A stretch of 64,000 bases of DNA, taken from positions 1,860,001 to 1,924,000 of the forward strand of contig NZ_CP047654.1 in NCBI RefSeq assembly GCF_030408915.1, given 5' to 3'. The position numbers were made by a program, and so were the translations under genes. The notes beneath the pieces were generated by a model, which saw only the letters and a list, made by a program, of their open reading frames with translations, had not been told where the DNA came from and did not search any database. This document shows, piece after piece, positions 34,955-45,158 of this stretch. The DNA is from Corynebacterium guangdongense (GTDB lineage: Bacteria > Actinomycetota > Actinomycetes > Mycobacteriales > Mycobacteriaceae). How positions within the stretch are numbered: position 1 is the stretch's first letter; each line of letters opens with the position of its first letter.

Positions 34955-36556
34955 ATGGCCAAGTCCTCGTCCAAGGACGCTGTCGCCGACACCGACGCCG
35001 TCGCTCTCCCGGCCCACGGCACCTACCCGGAGGTGAAGCTGGCGAAGAAGGCCCCGAAGAAGGCGGACGCCTACGTCGTCCACCTGTTCTCCGGGGAGGA
35101 GTCCCCGGAGCTGCCGACGACCCGCCTGCTCGATGACGTCGCGCTCCGCGCCACCTACGAGGCGCTCACCGCCGTCGGCGCCACCGGCAAGGCCGAGGAG
35201 ATCACCCGCATCCCGGCTCCGGCCGAGGTGGACGTCGACGTCATCGTCGCGGTGGGTCTGGGCGATCCGGAGGAGCTCACCGATGAGACCGTGCGCCGCG
35301 CGAGCGGGTGCCTCGCCCGCTCGCTGGCCTCCTCGAAGCTGCGCACCGTCGCCGTCACGCCCGCGCTGGATTCCGTGCAGGCCCTCGTCGAGGGTCTCAT
35401 GCTGGGCGGCTACGCCTACAAGGGCATCCGCTCCGCGCAGGAGTCGGCGAAGGATGAGGACGGGACCGGGGCGGCGAAGGACGGGAAGGTCACCGAGCAG
35501 GTCTACACCGTCGTCGTCGACGAGGATCGGGACGGGGACGCCGCCGAGACTGCCGTGGACACCGGTCGCATCACCGCCGAGGCCGTCATCACCGCCCGCG
35601 ACCTGGTCAACACCCCGGCCAGCCACCTCTACCCGGAGAACTACGCCGAGCTGCTCGCCGCCCTCGGCGAGGAGGCCGGTCTGGAGGTCGAGGTCCTCGA
35701 CGAGAAGGCGCTGCGGAAGCAGGGCTTCGGCGGCGTGCTGGCCGTCGGCCAGGGCTCGGCCCGCCCCCCGCGGGTCGTGCGCCTGTCCTACACCCCCGCC
35801 AAGGGTGCCAAGAAGGCCCCGCAGATCGCGCTGGTGGGCAAGGGCATCACCTTCGACACCGGCGGCATCTCCCTGAAGCCGCCGGCGTCCATGGAGAACA
35901 TGATCTCCGACATGGGCGGTTCCGCCGCCATGGCCGCCGCCGTCATCGCCGCCGCCCGCCTGGGGCTGGGCGTCAACGTCACCGCCACCGTCGCCCTGGC
36001 GGAGAACATGCCCTCCGGCACCGCGACCCGCCCGGGTGACGTCATCACGCACTACGGGGGCATCACCAGCGAGATCATCAACACCGACGCCGAGGGTCGG
36101 CTGGTGCTCGCCGACGCCATCGCGCGCGCCAGCGAGGACAAGCCGCAGTACCTGGTCGAGGCTTCCACTCTGACCGGCGCCCAGCTGGTCGCCCTGGGCG
36201 TGCGCACCGCCGCGGTCATGGGCACCGAGGAGTTCCGCGACCGTGTCGCCGCGACCGGCCGCGCGGTCGGTGAGAACGCCTGGTCCATGCCGCTGCTGGA
36301 GGAGCACGACAAGGAGATCAAGTCGATGGTCGCCGACATCCGAAACTCCCACAACTCCCGGCACGGCGGCATGGTCTTCGCGGGCACCTATCTCGAAAAG
36401 TTCGTGGGCGAGGACATCGAGTGGGCCCACATCGACATCGCGGGCCCGTCCTGGAACGACGGAGGCCCGCGCGGCTACACCCCGAAGCGCGCGACGGGGC
36501 AGCCGGTGCGCACCATTCTGGCGCTGCTGGCGGACCTGGCGGGCGAGCGCACCTAG
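34955..36556 (+). CDS. pepA: Leucyl aminopeptidase
   Basis: M17 metallo-aminopeptidase (533 residues), removing N-terminal residues in peptide turnover, working as a hexamer in the cytosol. The catalytic domain has the metal and catalytic motifs VGKGITFDTGG near residue 291, SDMGGSAAMA near 319 and NTDAEGRLVLADAI near 371. The N-terminal domain begins with a variable Lys/Ala-rich part. The ATG at 34955 follows AGAAGGAG at good spacing. It is divergent from ilvE and is followed by a terminator. Confidence 0.93.
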   Translation: MAKSSSKDAVADTDAVALPAHGTYPEVKLAKKAPKKADAYVVHLFSGEESPELPTTRLLDDVALRATYEALTAVGATGKAEEITRIPAPAEVDVDVIVAVGLGDPEELTDETVRRASGCLARSLASSKLRTVAVTPALDSVQALVEGLMLGGYAYKGIRSAQESAKDEDGTGAAKDGKVTEQVYTVVVDEDRDGDAAETAVDTGRITAEAVITARDLVNTPASHLYPENYAELLAALGEEAGLEVEVLDEKALRKQGFGGVLAVGQGSARPPRVVRLSYTPAKGAKKAPQIALVGKGITFDTGGISLKPPASMENMISDMGGSAAMAAAVIAAARLGLGVNVTATVALAENMPSGTATRPGDVITHYGGITSEIINTDAEGRLVLADAIARASEDKPQYLVEASTLTGAQLVALGVRTAAVMGTEEFRDRVAATGRAVGENAWSMPLLEEHDKEIKSMVADIRNSHNSRHGGMVFAGTYLEKFVGEDIEWAHIDIAGPSWNDGGPRGYTPKRATGQPVRTILALLADLAGERT

Positions 36557-36603
36557 AAGGAACGCTTGACGACGCCGGAACGTGGGAGCGTCGACAAGCC
36601 TTG

Positions 36604-36633
36604 CCCCTACCCTGAATCAGGAGTAGGGGTTTT
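36604..36633 (+). terminator. pepA terminator
   Basis: CCCCTACCCTG and CAGGAGTAGGGG pair around AAT, with TTTT after. It overlaps the 3' end of the convergent gene at 36617. Confidence 0.8.
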
Positions 36634-37012
36634 CCCCTCTTTCGAACCTGCGTCGACGCTCCCGCGCCTCAGCTCGTTTGCGCAGGATGCGATCGCGCTC
36701 GATGCGCCGCCGCATACGGTCTGGGTAACCGGTCTCCTCGACGTCGTAGACCGGGACGCCCAGCGCCCGGGACACCGCGCCGATCCCCTTCGGGCCGCCG
36801 ATGCGCCGGCGGATGAACTCGCCGTGCTGGTCGACCAGCACCACCGACATCTCGTTGAGCATCGTCTCCGGCTCAACGTAGGCCTCGACGAAGGGCCGGC
36901 CAGCGGCCCAGTCGACGAGGGCCTTGCGGTCGGCGGGGCGGATGGTGTCGCCCGGGCCCCGGGGCGGCTTGATGGAGGTGCGGGAGCGCCGACGGCCGAA
37001 CAAATTGAACAC
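36617..37012 (-). CDS. Conserved corynebacterial hypothetical protein
   Basis: A 131-residue basic protein with no family I can name. It opens MFNLFGRRRSR, has a compact central part (PFVEAYVEPETMLNEMSVVL, then VDQHGEFIRRRIGGPKG) and ends in an Arg-rich helix (RMRRRIERDRILRKRAEARER). No membrane segment is visible. It occupies the space between pepA and sucB, where corynebacterial genomes often keep such a gene. Its stop codon lies within the pepA terminator loop. Confidence 0.7.
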   Translation of the reverse strand: MFNLFGRRRSRTSIKPPRGPGDTIRPADRKALVDWAAGRPFVEAYVEPETMLNEMSVVLVDQHGEFIRRRIGGPKGIGAVSRALGVPVYDVEETGYPDRMRRRIERDRILRKRAEARERRRRFERGENPYS

Positions 37013-37160
37013 TCCCCCATCATACGGTTGATCGGTTCACCCCTGCCCCTACCCCGAATCCCACGTTGGGTGGGGTTCATATGCCGACTCCGGCGGTTTA
37101 TCGGTAGTCTTGGCTCTATTCGCTTCCAAAAACTTTTTAACCTGCGAGGAGTCTGAACAC

Positions 37161-39344
37161 ATGGCCTACTCCGTTGAGATGCCCGAACTGGGCGAGTCAG
37201 TCACTGAGGGCACCATTACCCAGTGGCTGAAGTCCGTCGGTGACACCGTCGAGGCTGACGAGCCGTTGCTGGAGGTGTCGACCGACAAGGTCGACACTGA
37301 AATCCCTTCCCCCGTTTCCGGCGTCCTGCTGGAAATCAAGGCCGAGGAGGATGACGAGGTCGAGGTCGGATCTGTCATCGCCATTATCGGTGAGGAAGGC
37401 GAGGCGCCCGCAGGCGACTCCGGTTCGAACTCGTCCGAGCAGGCTGAGGAGCCGGCCGCCGAAGAGCAGTCCGAGGCCCCTGCCCAGGAGCAGTCTGAGG
37501 ACAAGCCGAAGGCCGCTCCGGCCGCCTCCGGTTCCGGTTCCGGTTCCGCCACCGACGTGCAGATGCCGGAGCTGGGCGAGTCCGTCACCGAGGGCACCAT
37601 CACCCAGTGGCTGAAGTCCGTCGGCGACACCGTCGAGGTCGACGAGCCGCTGCTCGAGGTCTCCACCGACAAGGTCGACACCGAAATCCCGTCCCCGGTC
37701 GCCGGCACCATCGTCGAGATCCTCGCCGATGAGGACGACGAGGTCGAGGTCGGCGCCGTCATCGCCCGCATCGGTGACGCCGACGCCGCCCCGGCCGAGA
37801 AGGCTGCCCCGGCCGCCGAGGAGAAGCAGGCAGAGCCCACGGAGGTCCCCTCCGAGGCCGCCATCGAGGAAGCCGAGTCCAAGGACGAGAACGAGACCGT
37901 CGAGGAGGCCGCTCCGGCCGCCTCCGGTTCCGGTTCCGGTTCCGCCACCGACGTGCAGATGCCGGAGCTGGGCGAGTCCGTCACCGAGGGCACCATCACC
38001 CAGTGGCTGAAGTCCGTCGGCGACACCGTCGAGGTCGATGAGCCGCTGCTCGAGGTCTCCACCGACAAGGTCGACACCGAAATCCCGTCCCCGGTCGCCG
38101 GCACCATCGTCGAGATCCTCGCCGATGAGGACGACGAGGTCGAGGTCGGCGCCGTCATCGCCCGCATCGGTGACGCCGACGCCGCCCCGGCCGAGAAGGC
38201 TGCCGAGACCCCGGCCCCGGCTCCGACCAAGGTGGAGAAGAAGGAAGAGAAGAAGGCGTCGGAGAAGCCCAAGCAGGAAGCTCCGAAGGCTGAATCCGCC
38301 CCGGCCGCCGAGGCCACCCCGGCGGCGTCGGCCGGTGAGGCCGCCGAGAATGCCTCCTCCATCAAGGTCAATAATTCCGGCAACGTCCCCTACGTGACCC
38401 CGCTGGTGCGCAAGCTCGCCGAGAAGCACGGCGTCGACCTCAACTCCCTGACCGGCACCGGCGTCGGCGGCCGCATCCGGAAGCAGGACGTCGAGGCGGC
38501 GGCCAAGGCCGCGTCCGCCCCGGCCGAGGACGCCGCCCCGGCGGCCGCCGAAGCCACGGCCCCGGCCCAGTCCGGTCCGCGCGCCCGCTGGTCCACCCGT
38601 GCGGTCGACCCGGAGAAGCAGGAGCTCATCGGCACCACTCAGAAGGTCTCCCGCATCCGTCAGATCACGGCCGCCAAGATGGTCGAGGCGCTGCAGACCT
38701 CCGCCCAGCTGACCCATGTCCAGGAAGTGGACATGACCCGCATCTGGGACCTGCGCAAGAAGAACAAGCAGGCCTTCGTCGACAAGCATGGTGCGAACCC
38801 GACCTTCCTGGGCTTCATCGTCAAGGCCACCGCCGAGGCCCTGGTCTCCCACCCAAACGTCAACGCGTCCTACAACGCCGAGACCAAGGAGATGACCTAC
38901 CACGCGGACGTCAACATCGGCATCGCCGTGGACACCCCGATGGGCCTGCTCGTCCCGGTGATCAAGAAGGCCCAGGACAAGTCCCTGGTCGAGATCGTCA
39001 AGGAGATCGGTGAGCTGGCCGACAAGGCCCGCAACAAGCGCCTGGCCCCGGACGACCTCTCCGGCGCGACCTTCACGGTCACCAACATCGGTTCCGAGGG
39101 CGCCCTGCTCGACACCCCGGTTCTGTCCCCGCCGCAGGCCGGCATCCTGGGGACCGCCGCGATCGAGAAGCGCCCGGTGGTCATGCAGATCGACGGTGAC
39201 GACGTCATCGCCATCCGCCAGATGTGCTACCTGCCGTTCACCTACGATCACCAGATCGTCGACGGCGCCGACGCCGGACGATTCGTCCAGACCATCAAGG
39301 ATCGTCTGGAGACCGCCGACTTCGAGGCTGACCTCAACCTCTAG
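37161..39344 (+). CDS. sucB: Dihydrolipoyl acyltransferase E2 with three lipoyl domains
   Basis: E2 of the pyruvate/2-oxoglutarate dehydrogenase system (727 residues). Three lipoyl domains (about 1-80, 130-210, 262-342) each carry the lipoylation site STDKVDTE, joined by Ala/Pro/Glu-rich linkers. A peripheral-subunit-binding domain ([25 protein letters not shown]) precedes the catalytic domain with [14 protein letters not shown] near residue 695. In C. glutamicum this E2 serves a mixed PDH/ODH complex and the oxoglutarate-side E2 domain is fused to OdhA. Lipoyl domains two and three are encoded by nearly identical DNA. GAGGAG precedes the ATG. Confidence 0.93.
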   Translation: MAYSVEMPELGESVTEGTITQWLKSVGDTVEADEPLLEVSTDKVDTEIPSPVSGVLLEIKAEEDDEVEVGSVIAIIGEEGEAPAGDSGSNSSEQAEEPAAEEQSEAPAQEQSEDKPKAAPAASGSGSGSATDVQMPELGESVTEGTITQWLKSVGDTVEVDEPLLEVSTDKVDTEIPSPVAGTIVEILADEDDEVEVGAVIARIGDADAAPAEKAAPAAEEKQAEPTEVPSEAAIEEAESKDENETVEEAAPAASGSGSGSATDVQMPELGESVTEGTITQWLKSVGDTVEVDEPLLEVSTDKVDTEIPSPVAGTIVEILADEDDEVEVGAVIARIGDADAAPAEKAAETPAPAPTKVEKKEEKKASEKPKQEAPKAESAPAAEATPAASAGEAAENASSIKVNNSGNVPYVTPLVRKLAEKHGVDLNSLTGTGVGGRIRKQDVEAAAKAASAPAEDAAPAAAEATAPAQSGPRARWSTRAVDPEKQELIGTTQKVSRIRQITAAKMVEALQTSAQLTHVQEVDMTRIWDLRKKNKQAFVDKHGANPTFLGFIVKATAEALVSHPNVNASYNAETKEMTYHADVNIGIAVDTPMGLLVPVIKKAQDKSLVEIVKEIGELADKARNKRLAPDDLSGATFTVTNIGSEGALLDTPVLSPPQAGILGTAAIEKRPVVMQIDGDDVIAIRQMCYLPFTYDHQIVDGADAGRFVQTIKDRLETADFEADLNL
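37510..37808 (+). repeat. Direct repeat copy A (lipoyl domain 2 of sucB)
   Basis: A 299-bp segment that recurs at 37906-38204. By base-by-base reading the two differ at one position, 37643 (C) versus 38039 (T), a synonymous change. The repeat includes a [10 protein letters not shown] linker and the whole second lipoyl domain. Confidence 0.9.
37906..38204 (+). repeat. Direct repeat copy B (lipoyl domain 3 of sucB)
   Basis: Second copy of the 299-bp repeat, 396 bp downstream of the first. The lipoyl domain at the protein N-terminus is clearly more divergent, so the duplication is recent or kept alike by gene conversion. Confidence 0.9.
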
Positions 39345-39360
39345 CAAGTTATAGCGTCAA

Positions 39361-39422
39361 ACCCCCGGCCGTGCGCCGGACTCCGCCCCCGGAGCCCGGC
39401 GCAGTGCCGGGGTTCGGCATTT
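39361..39422 (+). terminator. sucB terminator
   Basis: A branched GC-rich hairpin (CCCCGGC near 39360 with GCCGGGG near 39411, plus inner arms TGCGCCGG and CCGGCGCA) is followed by TTCGGCATTTTCC. Confidence 0.65.
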
Positions 39423-39514
39423 TCCGGGCCAGACTTGGACGCATGCACAGGAAGGCCGCCCGGCCCCAGTAGGCTGGACACTCGACGACCACCCGCCCCG
39501 AGAAGGATGACACC

Positions 39515-40570
39515 ATGCCCTCGTTCCGCAACAGCCACCTGCTTACCCTGCAGCAGGAGGCGGGCGCCCACTTCGTGGGCGCCCATTCCTGGGACCTGTT
39601 GACCGACTACGGCGATCCGGTCGCCGAGCACCACGCCCTCCGCACCACGGCAGGTCTGGCGGACCCGGCCTTTGTCGCCATCACGAAGGTCACCGGCCGG
39701 GGCGCGGCGGAGTTCCTCGCCGCCCGGCTGGACGGCATGCCTGCCGAGGGCCTCGAGGAGGGACAGGGCACGCACGCCTACCTGACCAACAACCTCGGCG
39801 GCATCCTCGCGGACCCGATGGTTTACAGATGCGGTGAGGCGTACCTGCTGCTGACCTGGATCGACAAGGCCCACAGCCTCTTCCACGCCCTGCACCACGA
39901 GGCGCTGGGCTCGGACGTCCTCGTCACCGACGAGAGTGGCACGCTCCAGGTCCTGGCCGTGGAGGGCCCGCGGGCGCTGGACGCCCTCCTCCCGGTGCTC
40001 GGGGATGAGGACGCCTCCGCGGTGCGGGACATGGTGACGCCGCAGATCCGCCGGGCCGGGATCGCCGGGACCGCGGCCCACATCACCCGGTTCTCCTTCA
40101 GCGGGGAGGACGGCTTCCACCTCATCATCCCCCGGGACGAGTCACCCCGGATCTGGGCGCGGCTGCTCGAGGCCGTCCGCAGCCTCGGGGGCCTGCCCGT
40201 CGGCGCCGACGCGGTCAACTCCACCCGGGTGGAGGCCGGCCTGCCCGTCTACGGTCACGAGTACTCCTCGACCATCGCCCTGCCCGACCTCATCCGGCTC
40301 AACGACGGGGACCCGGCGCCGCGGAAGAAACTCGTCGGCCTGCGGGCGAAGGCGGGGATCCCCGAGCCCCTGACCACCGGGCTGGTCGTCCGCGGTGAGG
40401 AGATCCTCGGCGAAACCACCTCCCTCGTGCACTCCCCGACCTTCGGCCAGACCATTGCGATCGCCATCCTCGACGCCGCGTCCGCGGCGGCCGGTGATGA
40501 GGTGGAGGTACAGGTCAACGGCGCCAATCAGCCCTTCATTCTCATGGACCTGCCGTTCTACGCCCGCTAA
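39515..40570 (+). CDS. GcvT-family aminomethyltransferase paralog
   Basis: A 351-residue folate-binding GcvT-like protein distinct from the glycine cleavage T-protein at 43606. Recognisable parts are an early GAHSWDLLTDYGD, the domain core LADPAFVAITKVTGRGAAEFL, the ITRFSFSGEDGFHLIIP near residue 190 (the family has a Y/FTGE-D-G motif there), and ADAVNSTRVEAGLPVYGHE near 232, where the true T-protein has DSLRLEAGMPLYG. It lacks the usual GYTGEDG wording, so the substrate may not be aminomethyl-lipoate. It precedes gcvP by 136 bp in the same direction. An alternative is an Fe-S-repair YgfZ-like role, but the second half fits GcvT better. Confidence 0.75.
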   Translation: MPSFRNSHLLTLQQEAGAHFVGAHSWDLLTDYGDPVAEHHALRTTAGLADPAFVAITKVTGRGAAEFLAARLDGMPAEGLEEGQGTHAYLTNNLGGILADPMVYRCGEAYLLLTWIDKAHSLFHALHHEALGSDVLVTDESGTLQVLAVEGPRALDALLPVLGDEDASAVRDMVTPQIRRAGIAGTAAHITRFSFSGEDGFHLIIPRDESPRIWARLLEAVRSLGGLPVGADAVNSTRVEAGLPVYGHEYSSTIALPDLIRLNDGDPAPRKKLVGLRAKAGIPEPLTTGLVVRGEEILGETTSLVHSPTFGQTIAIAILDAASAAAGDEVEVQVNGANQPFILMDLPFYAR

Positions 40571-40706
40571 TACCCCCGTCCCGCCGGATTTCCCCAGGTC
40601 ATCGGGAATCGGATACCGACGGGAGGGATCCCTTCAAAGCGCGTTATTGGGATGACTAGACTCAAGGGCACCCCTGTCGGAGCAACAAGAAAGAAGCACG
40701 ACCTCG

Positions 40707-43589
40707 ATGTCCCCTCAGACTTCAGCGGCTGACTCCACTGCCGGTTTCATCGCCCGCCACCTAGGTCCCGATTCCACCGAACGCGATCACATGCTCGATG
40801 TGCTCGGCTACGACTCCCTCGACGCCCTGATGGACGCCGCGATGCCGTCGGCCATCCGTCAGGAGGCCGCCCCAGTCCTGCCGGAGCCCGTCTCCGAGGA
40901 GGCCGCCCAGGCCCGCCTGCGTGAGCTGGGCGCGAAGAACGTCGTACTCAAGGCCTTCTACGGGCAGGGCTTCTCCGACACGCTGACCCCGCCGGTCATC
41001 CGCCGGGGCGTCGTCGAGGACGCCGGCTGGTACACCGCGTACACCCCCTACCAGCCGGAAATCTCCCAGGGTCGCCTCGAAGCGCTGCTCAGCTTCCAGA
41101 CGATGGTCCAGGAGCTCTCCGGACTCCCCGTCGCCAACGCCTCCCTGCTGGATGAGGCGTCCGCGGCCGCCGAGGCCGTCGGACTCATGTCCCGCGCCGT
41201 GAAGAAGGGGCGTCGCGTCATCCTCGACTCCCGTCTGCACCCGCAGGTCCTGGCGGTCGCCTCCGAGCGGGCCCGCGCCATCGAGCTCGAGGTCGAAATC
41301 ACCGACCTGTCCGCCGACCTCGTCGGCGAGGATCTCGTGGGTGTGCTCATCGCCTACCCCGGCACCGAGGGCCAGGTCACTGACCCCCGCCCGGTCATCG
41401 ACGCCATCCACTCCCGCGGTGGCCTGGCGGCCGTGGCGACGGACCCGCTGTCGCTGATGCTGCTCGAGTCCCCGGGCGAGATGGGCGCAGACATCGTCAT
41501 CGGCAACTCGCAGCGCTTCGGCGTCCCGCTGTTCTTCGGCGGCCCGCACGCGGCGTACATGGCCGTCTCGGACAAGCTCAAGCGCCAGATCCCGGGCCGA
41601 TTGGTCGGCGTCTCGGTCGACGCTCACGGCCGTCCCGCCTACCGCCTCGCGCTACAGACTCGTGAGCAGCACATTCGCCGCGAGAAGGCGACCTCCAACA
41701 TCTGCACCGCCCAGGCGCTGCTGGCCGTCACCGCGTCGATGTACGCCGTCTACCACGGTCGCGACGGCCTGCTGCGCATCGCGAACCGCGTCCACGAGCG
41801 CGCCACCCGCTTCGCGGCCTCCCTGCGCGACGGTGGCGTCAGCGTCCGCCATGACGCGTTCTTCGACACCGTCGCCGTCGAGGCTCCGGGCCGGGCCCAG
41901 GAGCTCGTCGACGCCGCCGCCGACGCGGGCTACCTGGTGCGCCCGATTGACGCCGACACCGTGGGCGTCTCCTTCGGCGAGTCCGCCTCCGAGGAGGACG
42001 TGGCCGCCCTGGCCGGGGTGTTCGGCGTCGGTACCGTCGTCGCCGAGGCCGAGACGGCTATTCCCGGCTCCGTCCAGCGGGAGACCGAGACGCTGACGCA
42101 CCCGATCTTCAATTCGATTCACTCCGAGACCCAGATGATGCGCTACATCCGCACGCTGGGCGACAAGGACCTGGCGCTGGATCGCACGATGATCCCGCTG
42201 GGTTCGTGCACCATGAAGCTCAACCCGACCGCGGGCATGGAGACCATCACCTGGCCGGAGTTCGCCAACGTGCACCCCTACGCACCGGACTCCCAGACCG
42301 AGGGCTGGCGTGAGCTCATCACGGAGCTGGAGGACTGGCTCGCCCAGATCACCGGTTACGCCAAGGTGTCGGTCCAGCCCAACGCCGGCTCCCAGGGCGA
42401 ACTCGCCGGCCTGCTGGCGATTCGGCGCTACCACCTCGCCAACGGCGACACGGAGCGCGACATCTGCCTCATCCCGGCCTCGGCACACGGCACCAACGCG
42501 GCCTCGGCGGTGCTCGCCCACCTGCGCGTCGTCGTGGTGGCCACCGCCACCGACGGCTCCATCGACCTCGCCGACCTGGACGCGAAGCTTAGCGAGCACG
42601 GCGAGCGCGTCGCCGCCATCATGGTCACCTACCCCTCCACGCACGGCGTCTACGAGGACACCATCCGCGAGGTGTGCGACAAGGTCCACGCCGCCGGCGG
42701 CCAGGTCTACATTGACGGCGCCAACATGAACGCGCTGGCGGGCCTGTCCAAGCCGGGCCAGTTCGGCGGCGACGTCAGCCACCTCAACCTGCACAAGACC
42801 TTCACCATCCCGCACGGCGGCGGTGGCCCGGGCGTCGGCCCGGTCGCCGTGGCCGAGCACCTCGTTCCCTTCCTGCCGACCGACCCGACCACCGCGGATC
42901 CCTACGAGGAGACCCCTGTCGACCGGGGCGTGCCGGTGGCGTCCACCGCCTACGGCTCCGCCGGCGTGCTGCAGATTCCGTGGTCCTACATCGCCATGAC
43001 CGGCGCCGAGGGACAGAAGGCGGCCACCCAGCACGCCGTGCTGGCCGCCAACTACCTGGCCGCGCGCCTGAGTGATGCCTTCCCGGTGCTCTACACCGGC
43101 GAGAACGGCCTGGTCGGCCACGAGTGCATCCTCGACCTGCGGGAGCTGACCGACCAGTCGAAGGTCACCGCGACGGACGTCGCCAAGCGCCTGATCGACT
43201 ACGGCTTCCACGCCCCCACCCTCTCCTTCCCGGTCGCCGGCACCCTCATGGTCGAGCCGACCGAGTCCGAGGACCTCAACGAGATCGACCGCTTCATCGA
43301 GGCGATGGTCGCCATCCGCGCCGAGATCCAGGAGATCATCGACGGCGGCGTCGAGTACGAGGCCTCCGTCCTGGCCAACGCCCCGTACACCGCCCAGGCG
43401 GTCACCGCCGACGACTGGACGTTCGAGTTCAGCCGCGCCCAGGCGGCGTGGCCGGTCGACTCCATGCGCACGGGACTGACCAACAAGTACTTCCCGCCCG
43501 TCGGCCGCCTCGACGAGGCCTACGGTGACCGCAACCTGGTCTGCTCGTGCCCGCCGCCCGAGGCCTTCGACATCAGCGACGATTCTTAA
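40707..43589 (+). CDS. gcvP: Glycine dehydrogenase (decarboxylating), P-protein
   Basis: PLP enzyme of the glycine cleavage system (960 residues, the single-chain type). It decarboxylates glycine and passes the aminomethyl group to lipoylated GcvH. The N-terminal half carries FIARHLGPDS, TPYQPEISQGRLEALLSFQT and the C-terminal half the PLP lysine in SHLNLHKTFTIPHGGGGPG near residue 689. Translation begins with ATG 40707 after an AGAAAGAAG stretch. A TAGACT promoter element lies about 45 bp upstream. gcvT and gcvH follow at once, an arrangement absent from C. glutamicum, which lacks this system. Confidence 0.95.
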   Translation: MSPQTSAADSTAGFIARHLGPDSTERDHMLDVLGYDSLDALMDAAMPSAIRQEAAPVLPEPVSEEAAQARLRELGAKNVVLKAFYGQGFSDTLTPPVIRRGVVEDAGWYTAYTPYQPEISQGRLEALLSFQTMVQELSGLPVANASLLDEASAAAEAVGLMSRAVKKGRRVILDSRLHPQVLAVASERARAIELEVEITDLSADLVGEDLVGVLIAYPGTEGQVTDPRPVIDAIHSRGGLAAVATDPLSLMLLESPGEMGADIVIGNSQRFGVPLFFGGPHAAYMAVSDKLKRQIPGRLVGVSVDAHGRPAYRLALQTREQHIRREKATSNICTAQALLAVTASMYAVYHGRDGLLRIANRVHERATRFAASLRDGGVSVRHDAFFDTVAVEAPGRAQELVDAAADAGYLVRPIDADTVGVSFGESASEEDVAALAGVFGVGTVVAEAETAIPGSVQRETETLTHPIFNSIHSETQMMRYIRTLGDKDLALDRTMIPLGSCTMKLNPTAGMETITWPEFANVHPYAPDSQTEGWRELITELEDWLAQITGYAKVSVQPNAGSQGELAGLLAIRRYHLANGDTERDICLIPASAHGTNAASAVLAHLRVVVVATATDGSIDLADLDAKLSEHGERVAAIMVTYPSTHGVYEDTIREVCDKVHAAGGQVYIDGANMNALAGLSKPGQFGGDVSHLNLHKTFTIPHGGGGPGVGPVAVAEHLVPFLPTDPTTADPYEETPVDRGVPVASTAYGSAGVLQIPWSYIAMTGAEGQKAATQHAVLAANYLAARLSDAFPVLYTGENGLVGHECILDLRELTDQSKVTATDVAKRLIDYGFHAPTLSFPVAGTLMVEPTESEDLNEIDRFIEAMVAIRAEIQEIIDGGVEYEASVLANAPYTAQAVTADDWTFEFSRAQAAWPVDSMRTGLTNKYFPPVGRLDEAYGDRNLVCSCPPPEAFDISDDS

Positions 43590-43605
43590 ACGACAGGAGA
43601 CAGAC

Positions 43606-44712
43606 ATGAGTGACAACCAGCTCAAGCTCAGCCCGCTCGATCAGATCCACCGCGATCTGGGCGCGTCCTTCACCCCCTTCGGCGCCTGGGACATGCCCCT
43701 GAAGTACGGCAGCGAGCTCGAGGAGCACCGCGCGGTGCGTTCCGCCGCCGGTCTCTTCGATCTCTCGCACATGGGCGAGATCCGCGTGACCGGACCCGAC
43801 GCCGGCGCCTTTCTCGACTACGCGCTGATTTCGACGATCTCAAACACCAAGATCGGCCAGGCCAAGTACTCGATGATCGTCCAGGCCGACGGGGGCATCC
43901 TCGACGACCTCATCACCTACCGCCTGGGCGAGGAGGAGTTCCTGGTCGTCCCCAACGCCTCCAACACCGACGTGGTCTGGGAGGCGTTCACCGAGCGCCA
44001 GGGCGCCTTTGACGTCACGCTGGCCAACGAATCCGACGAGACCGCGCTGATCGCCGTCCAGGGCCCCGACGCCGCCCGGATCGTCTCCTCCCTGATGTCG
44101 GAGGAGGACACCGCCGCGCTGGGCGAGCTCGGCTACTACCGCTGCATGCGTGCCGCCGTCGCCGGATTCGACGCCCTGGTCGCCCGCACCGGTTACACCG
44201 GTGAGGACGGCTTCGAGCTCTTCGTGCCCAACGCCGACGCCGTCGAGCTGTGGAACCGCGTCGCCGAGGCCGGCGGCGAGGACCTGGTCCCCTGCGGCCT
44301 GGCCTCGCGCGACTCCCTGCGGCTGGAGGCCGGCATGCCCCTCTACGGCAACGAGCTCTCCCGCGAGATCACCCCGCTGGAGGCGGGCATGGCGCGCGCC
44401 TGGGCCAAGAAGGAGGCCGACTTCGTTGGCCGCGCGGCCCTCGACGGTCGCGAGCAGACCGTCGAGATCCGGGGCCTGGTCTCCGACCAGAAGCGCGCCG
44501 CCCGCGCCGGCGCCGAGGTCTACCTCGACGGGGAGAAGATCGGGGTGGTCACCTCCGGCCAGCCCGCCCCGACCCTCGGCCACCCGATCGCGCTGGCGCA
44601 CGTCACTGCCGGGGGCGACTACGACGGCCGGGAGGTCGAGGTGGACATCCGCGGCAAGCGCTATCCCTTCCGCTTCGCCACCGGAGCGTTCTACACTCGT
44701 CCCAGTAAGTAA
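43606..44712 (+). CDS. gcvT: Glycine cleavage T-protein (aminomethyltransferase)
   Basis: Transfers the methylene group from aminomethyl-GcvH to tetrahydrofolate and releases ammonia (368 residues). Diagnostic motifs are FGAWDMPLKYGS near residue 25, LFDLSHMGEI near 48, ARTGYTGEDGFELFVP near 191 and ASRDSLRLEAGMPLYGNE near 235. The ATG at 43606 has ACAGGAGACAG upstream; it is 16 bp from the gcvP stop codon. Homologs and the spacing agree with this start. Confidence 0.95.
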   Translation: MSDNQLKLSPLDQIHRDLGASFTPFGAWDMPLKYGSELEEHRAVRSAAGLFDLSHMGEIRVTGPDAGAFLDYALISTISNTKIGQAKYSMIVQADGGILDDLITYRLGEEEFLVVPNASNTDVVWEAFTERQGAFDVTLANESDETALIAVQGPDAARIVSSLMSEEDTAALGELGYYRCMRAAVAGFDALVARTGYTGEDGFELFVPNADAVELWNRVAEAGGEDLVPCGLASRDSLRLEAGMPLYGNELSREITPLEAGMARAWAKKEADFVGRAALDGREQTVEIRGLVSDQKRAARAGAEVYLDGEKIGVVTSGQPAPTLGHPIALAHVTAGGDYDGREVEVDIRGKRYPFRFATGAFYTRPSK

Positions 44713-44745
44713 CCCGCACCACACATACACAAAGGAACCATCCCC

Positions 44746-45141
44746 ATGACGAACATCCCCGACAACTTCGCCTACTCCGAGGACCACGAGTGGATCAGCG
44801 CCGGCCCCGACGTCGCCGCCGGCGACACGGTCCGTGTCGGCATCACCGCCGTCGCCACCGAGCGCCTCGGTGAGGTCGTCTTCGCCGAGCTGCCCGAGGT
44901 CGGCGACGCCCTGACCCACTCCGAGACCTGCGGTGAGGTGGAGTCCACCAAGTCCGTCTCCGACCTCTACGCCCCGGTCTCCGGCACCGTCACCGCCGTC
45001 AACGAGGCCATCGAGGACGACTATTCCGTCATCAACAACGATCCCTACGGCGAGGGCTGGCTCTTCGAGATCGAGGTCACCGAGGTCGGCCCGCTCATGA
45101 CCGCCGACGAGTACGCCGAGGCCAACAACGTGGAGCGCTAG
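44746..45141 (+). CDS. gcvH: Glycine cleavage H-protein
   Basis: Lipoyl carrier protein (131 residues) that shuttles the aminomethyl group between P, T and L proteins. The lipoyl lysine is in EVESTKSVSDLYAP near residue 67, and the typical YSEDHEWI and FAELPEVGDAL motifs are present. The ATG follows AAAGGAACC. It ends 89 bp before lipB, which attaches octanoyl groups to such proteins. Confidence 0.95.
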   Translation: MTNIPDNFAYSEDHEWISAGPDVAAGDTVRVGITAVATERLGEVVFAELPEVGDALTHSETCGEVESTKSVSDLYAPVSGTVTAVNEAIEDDYSVINNDPYGEGWLFEIEVTEVGPLMTADEYAEANNVER

Positions 45142-45158
45142 GCTTTTCGACGCCCCCA

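Noticed and set aside
40571-40706. Glycine riboswitch looked for upstream of gcvP
   Set aside because: The conserved GGAGAG-type core and paired aptamers are absent in these 136 bases and also before the GcvT paralog.
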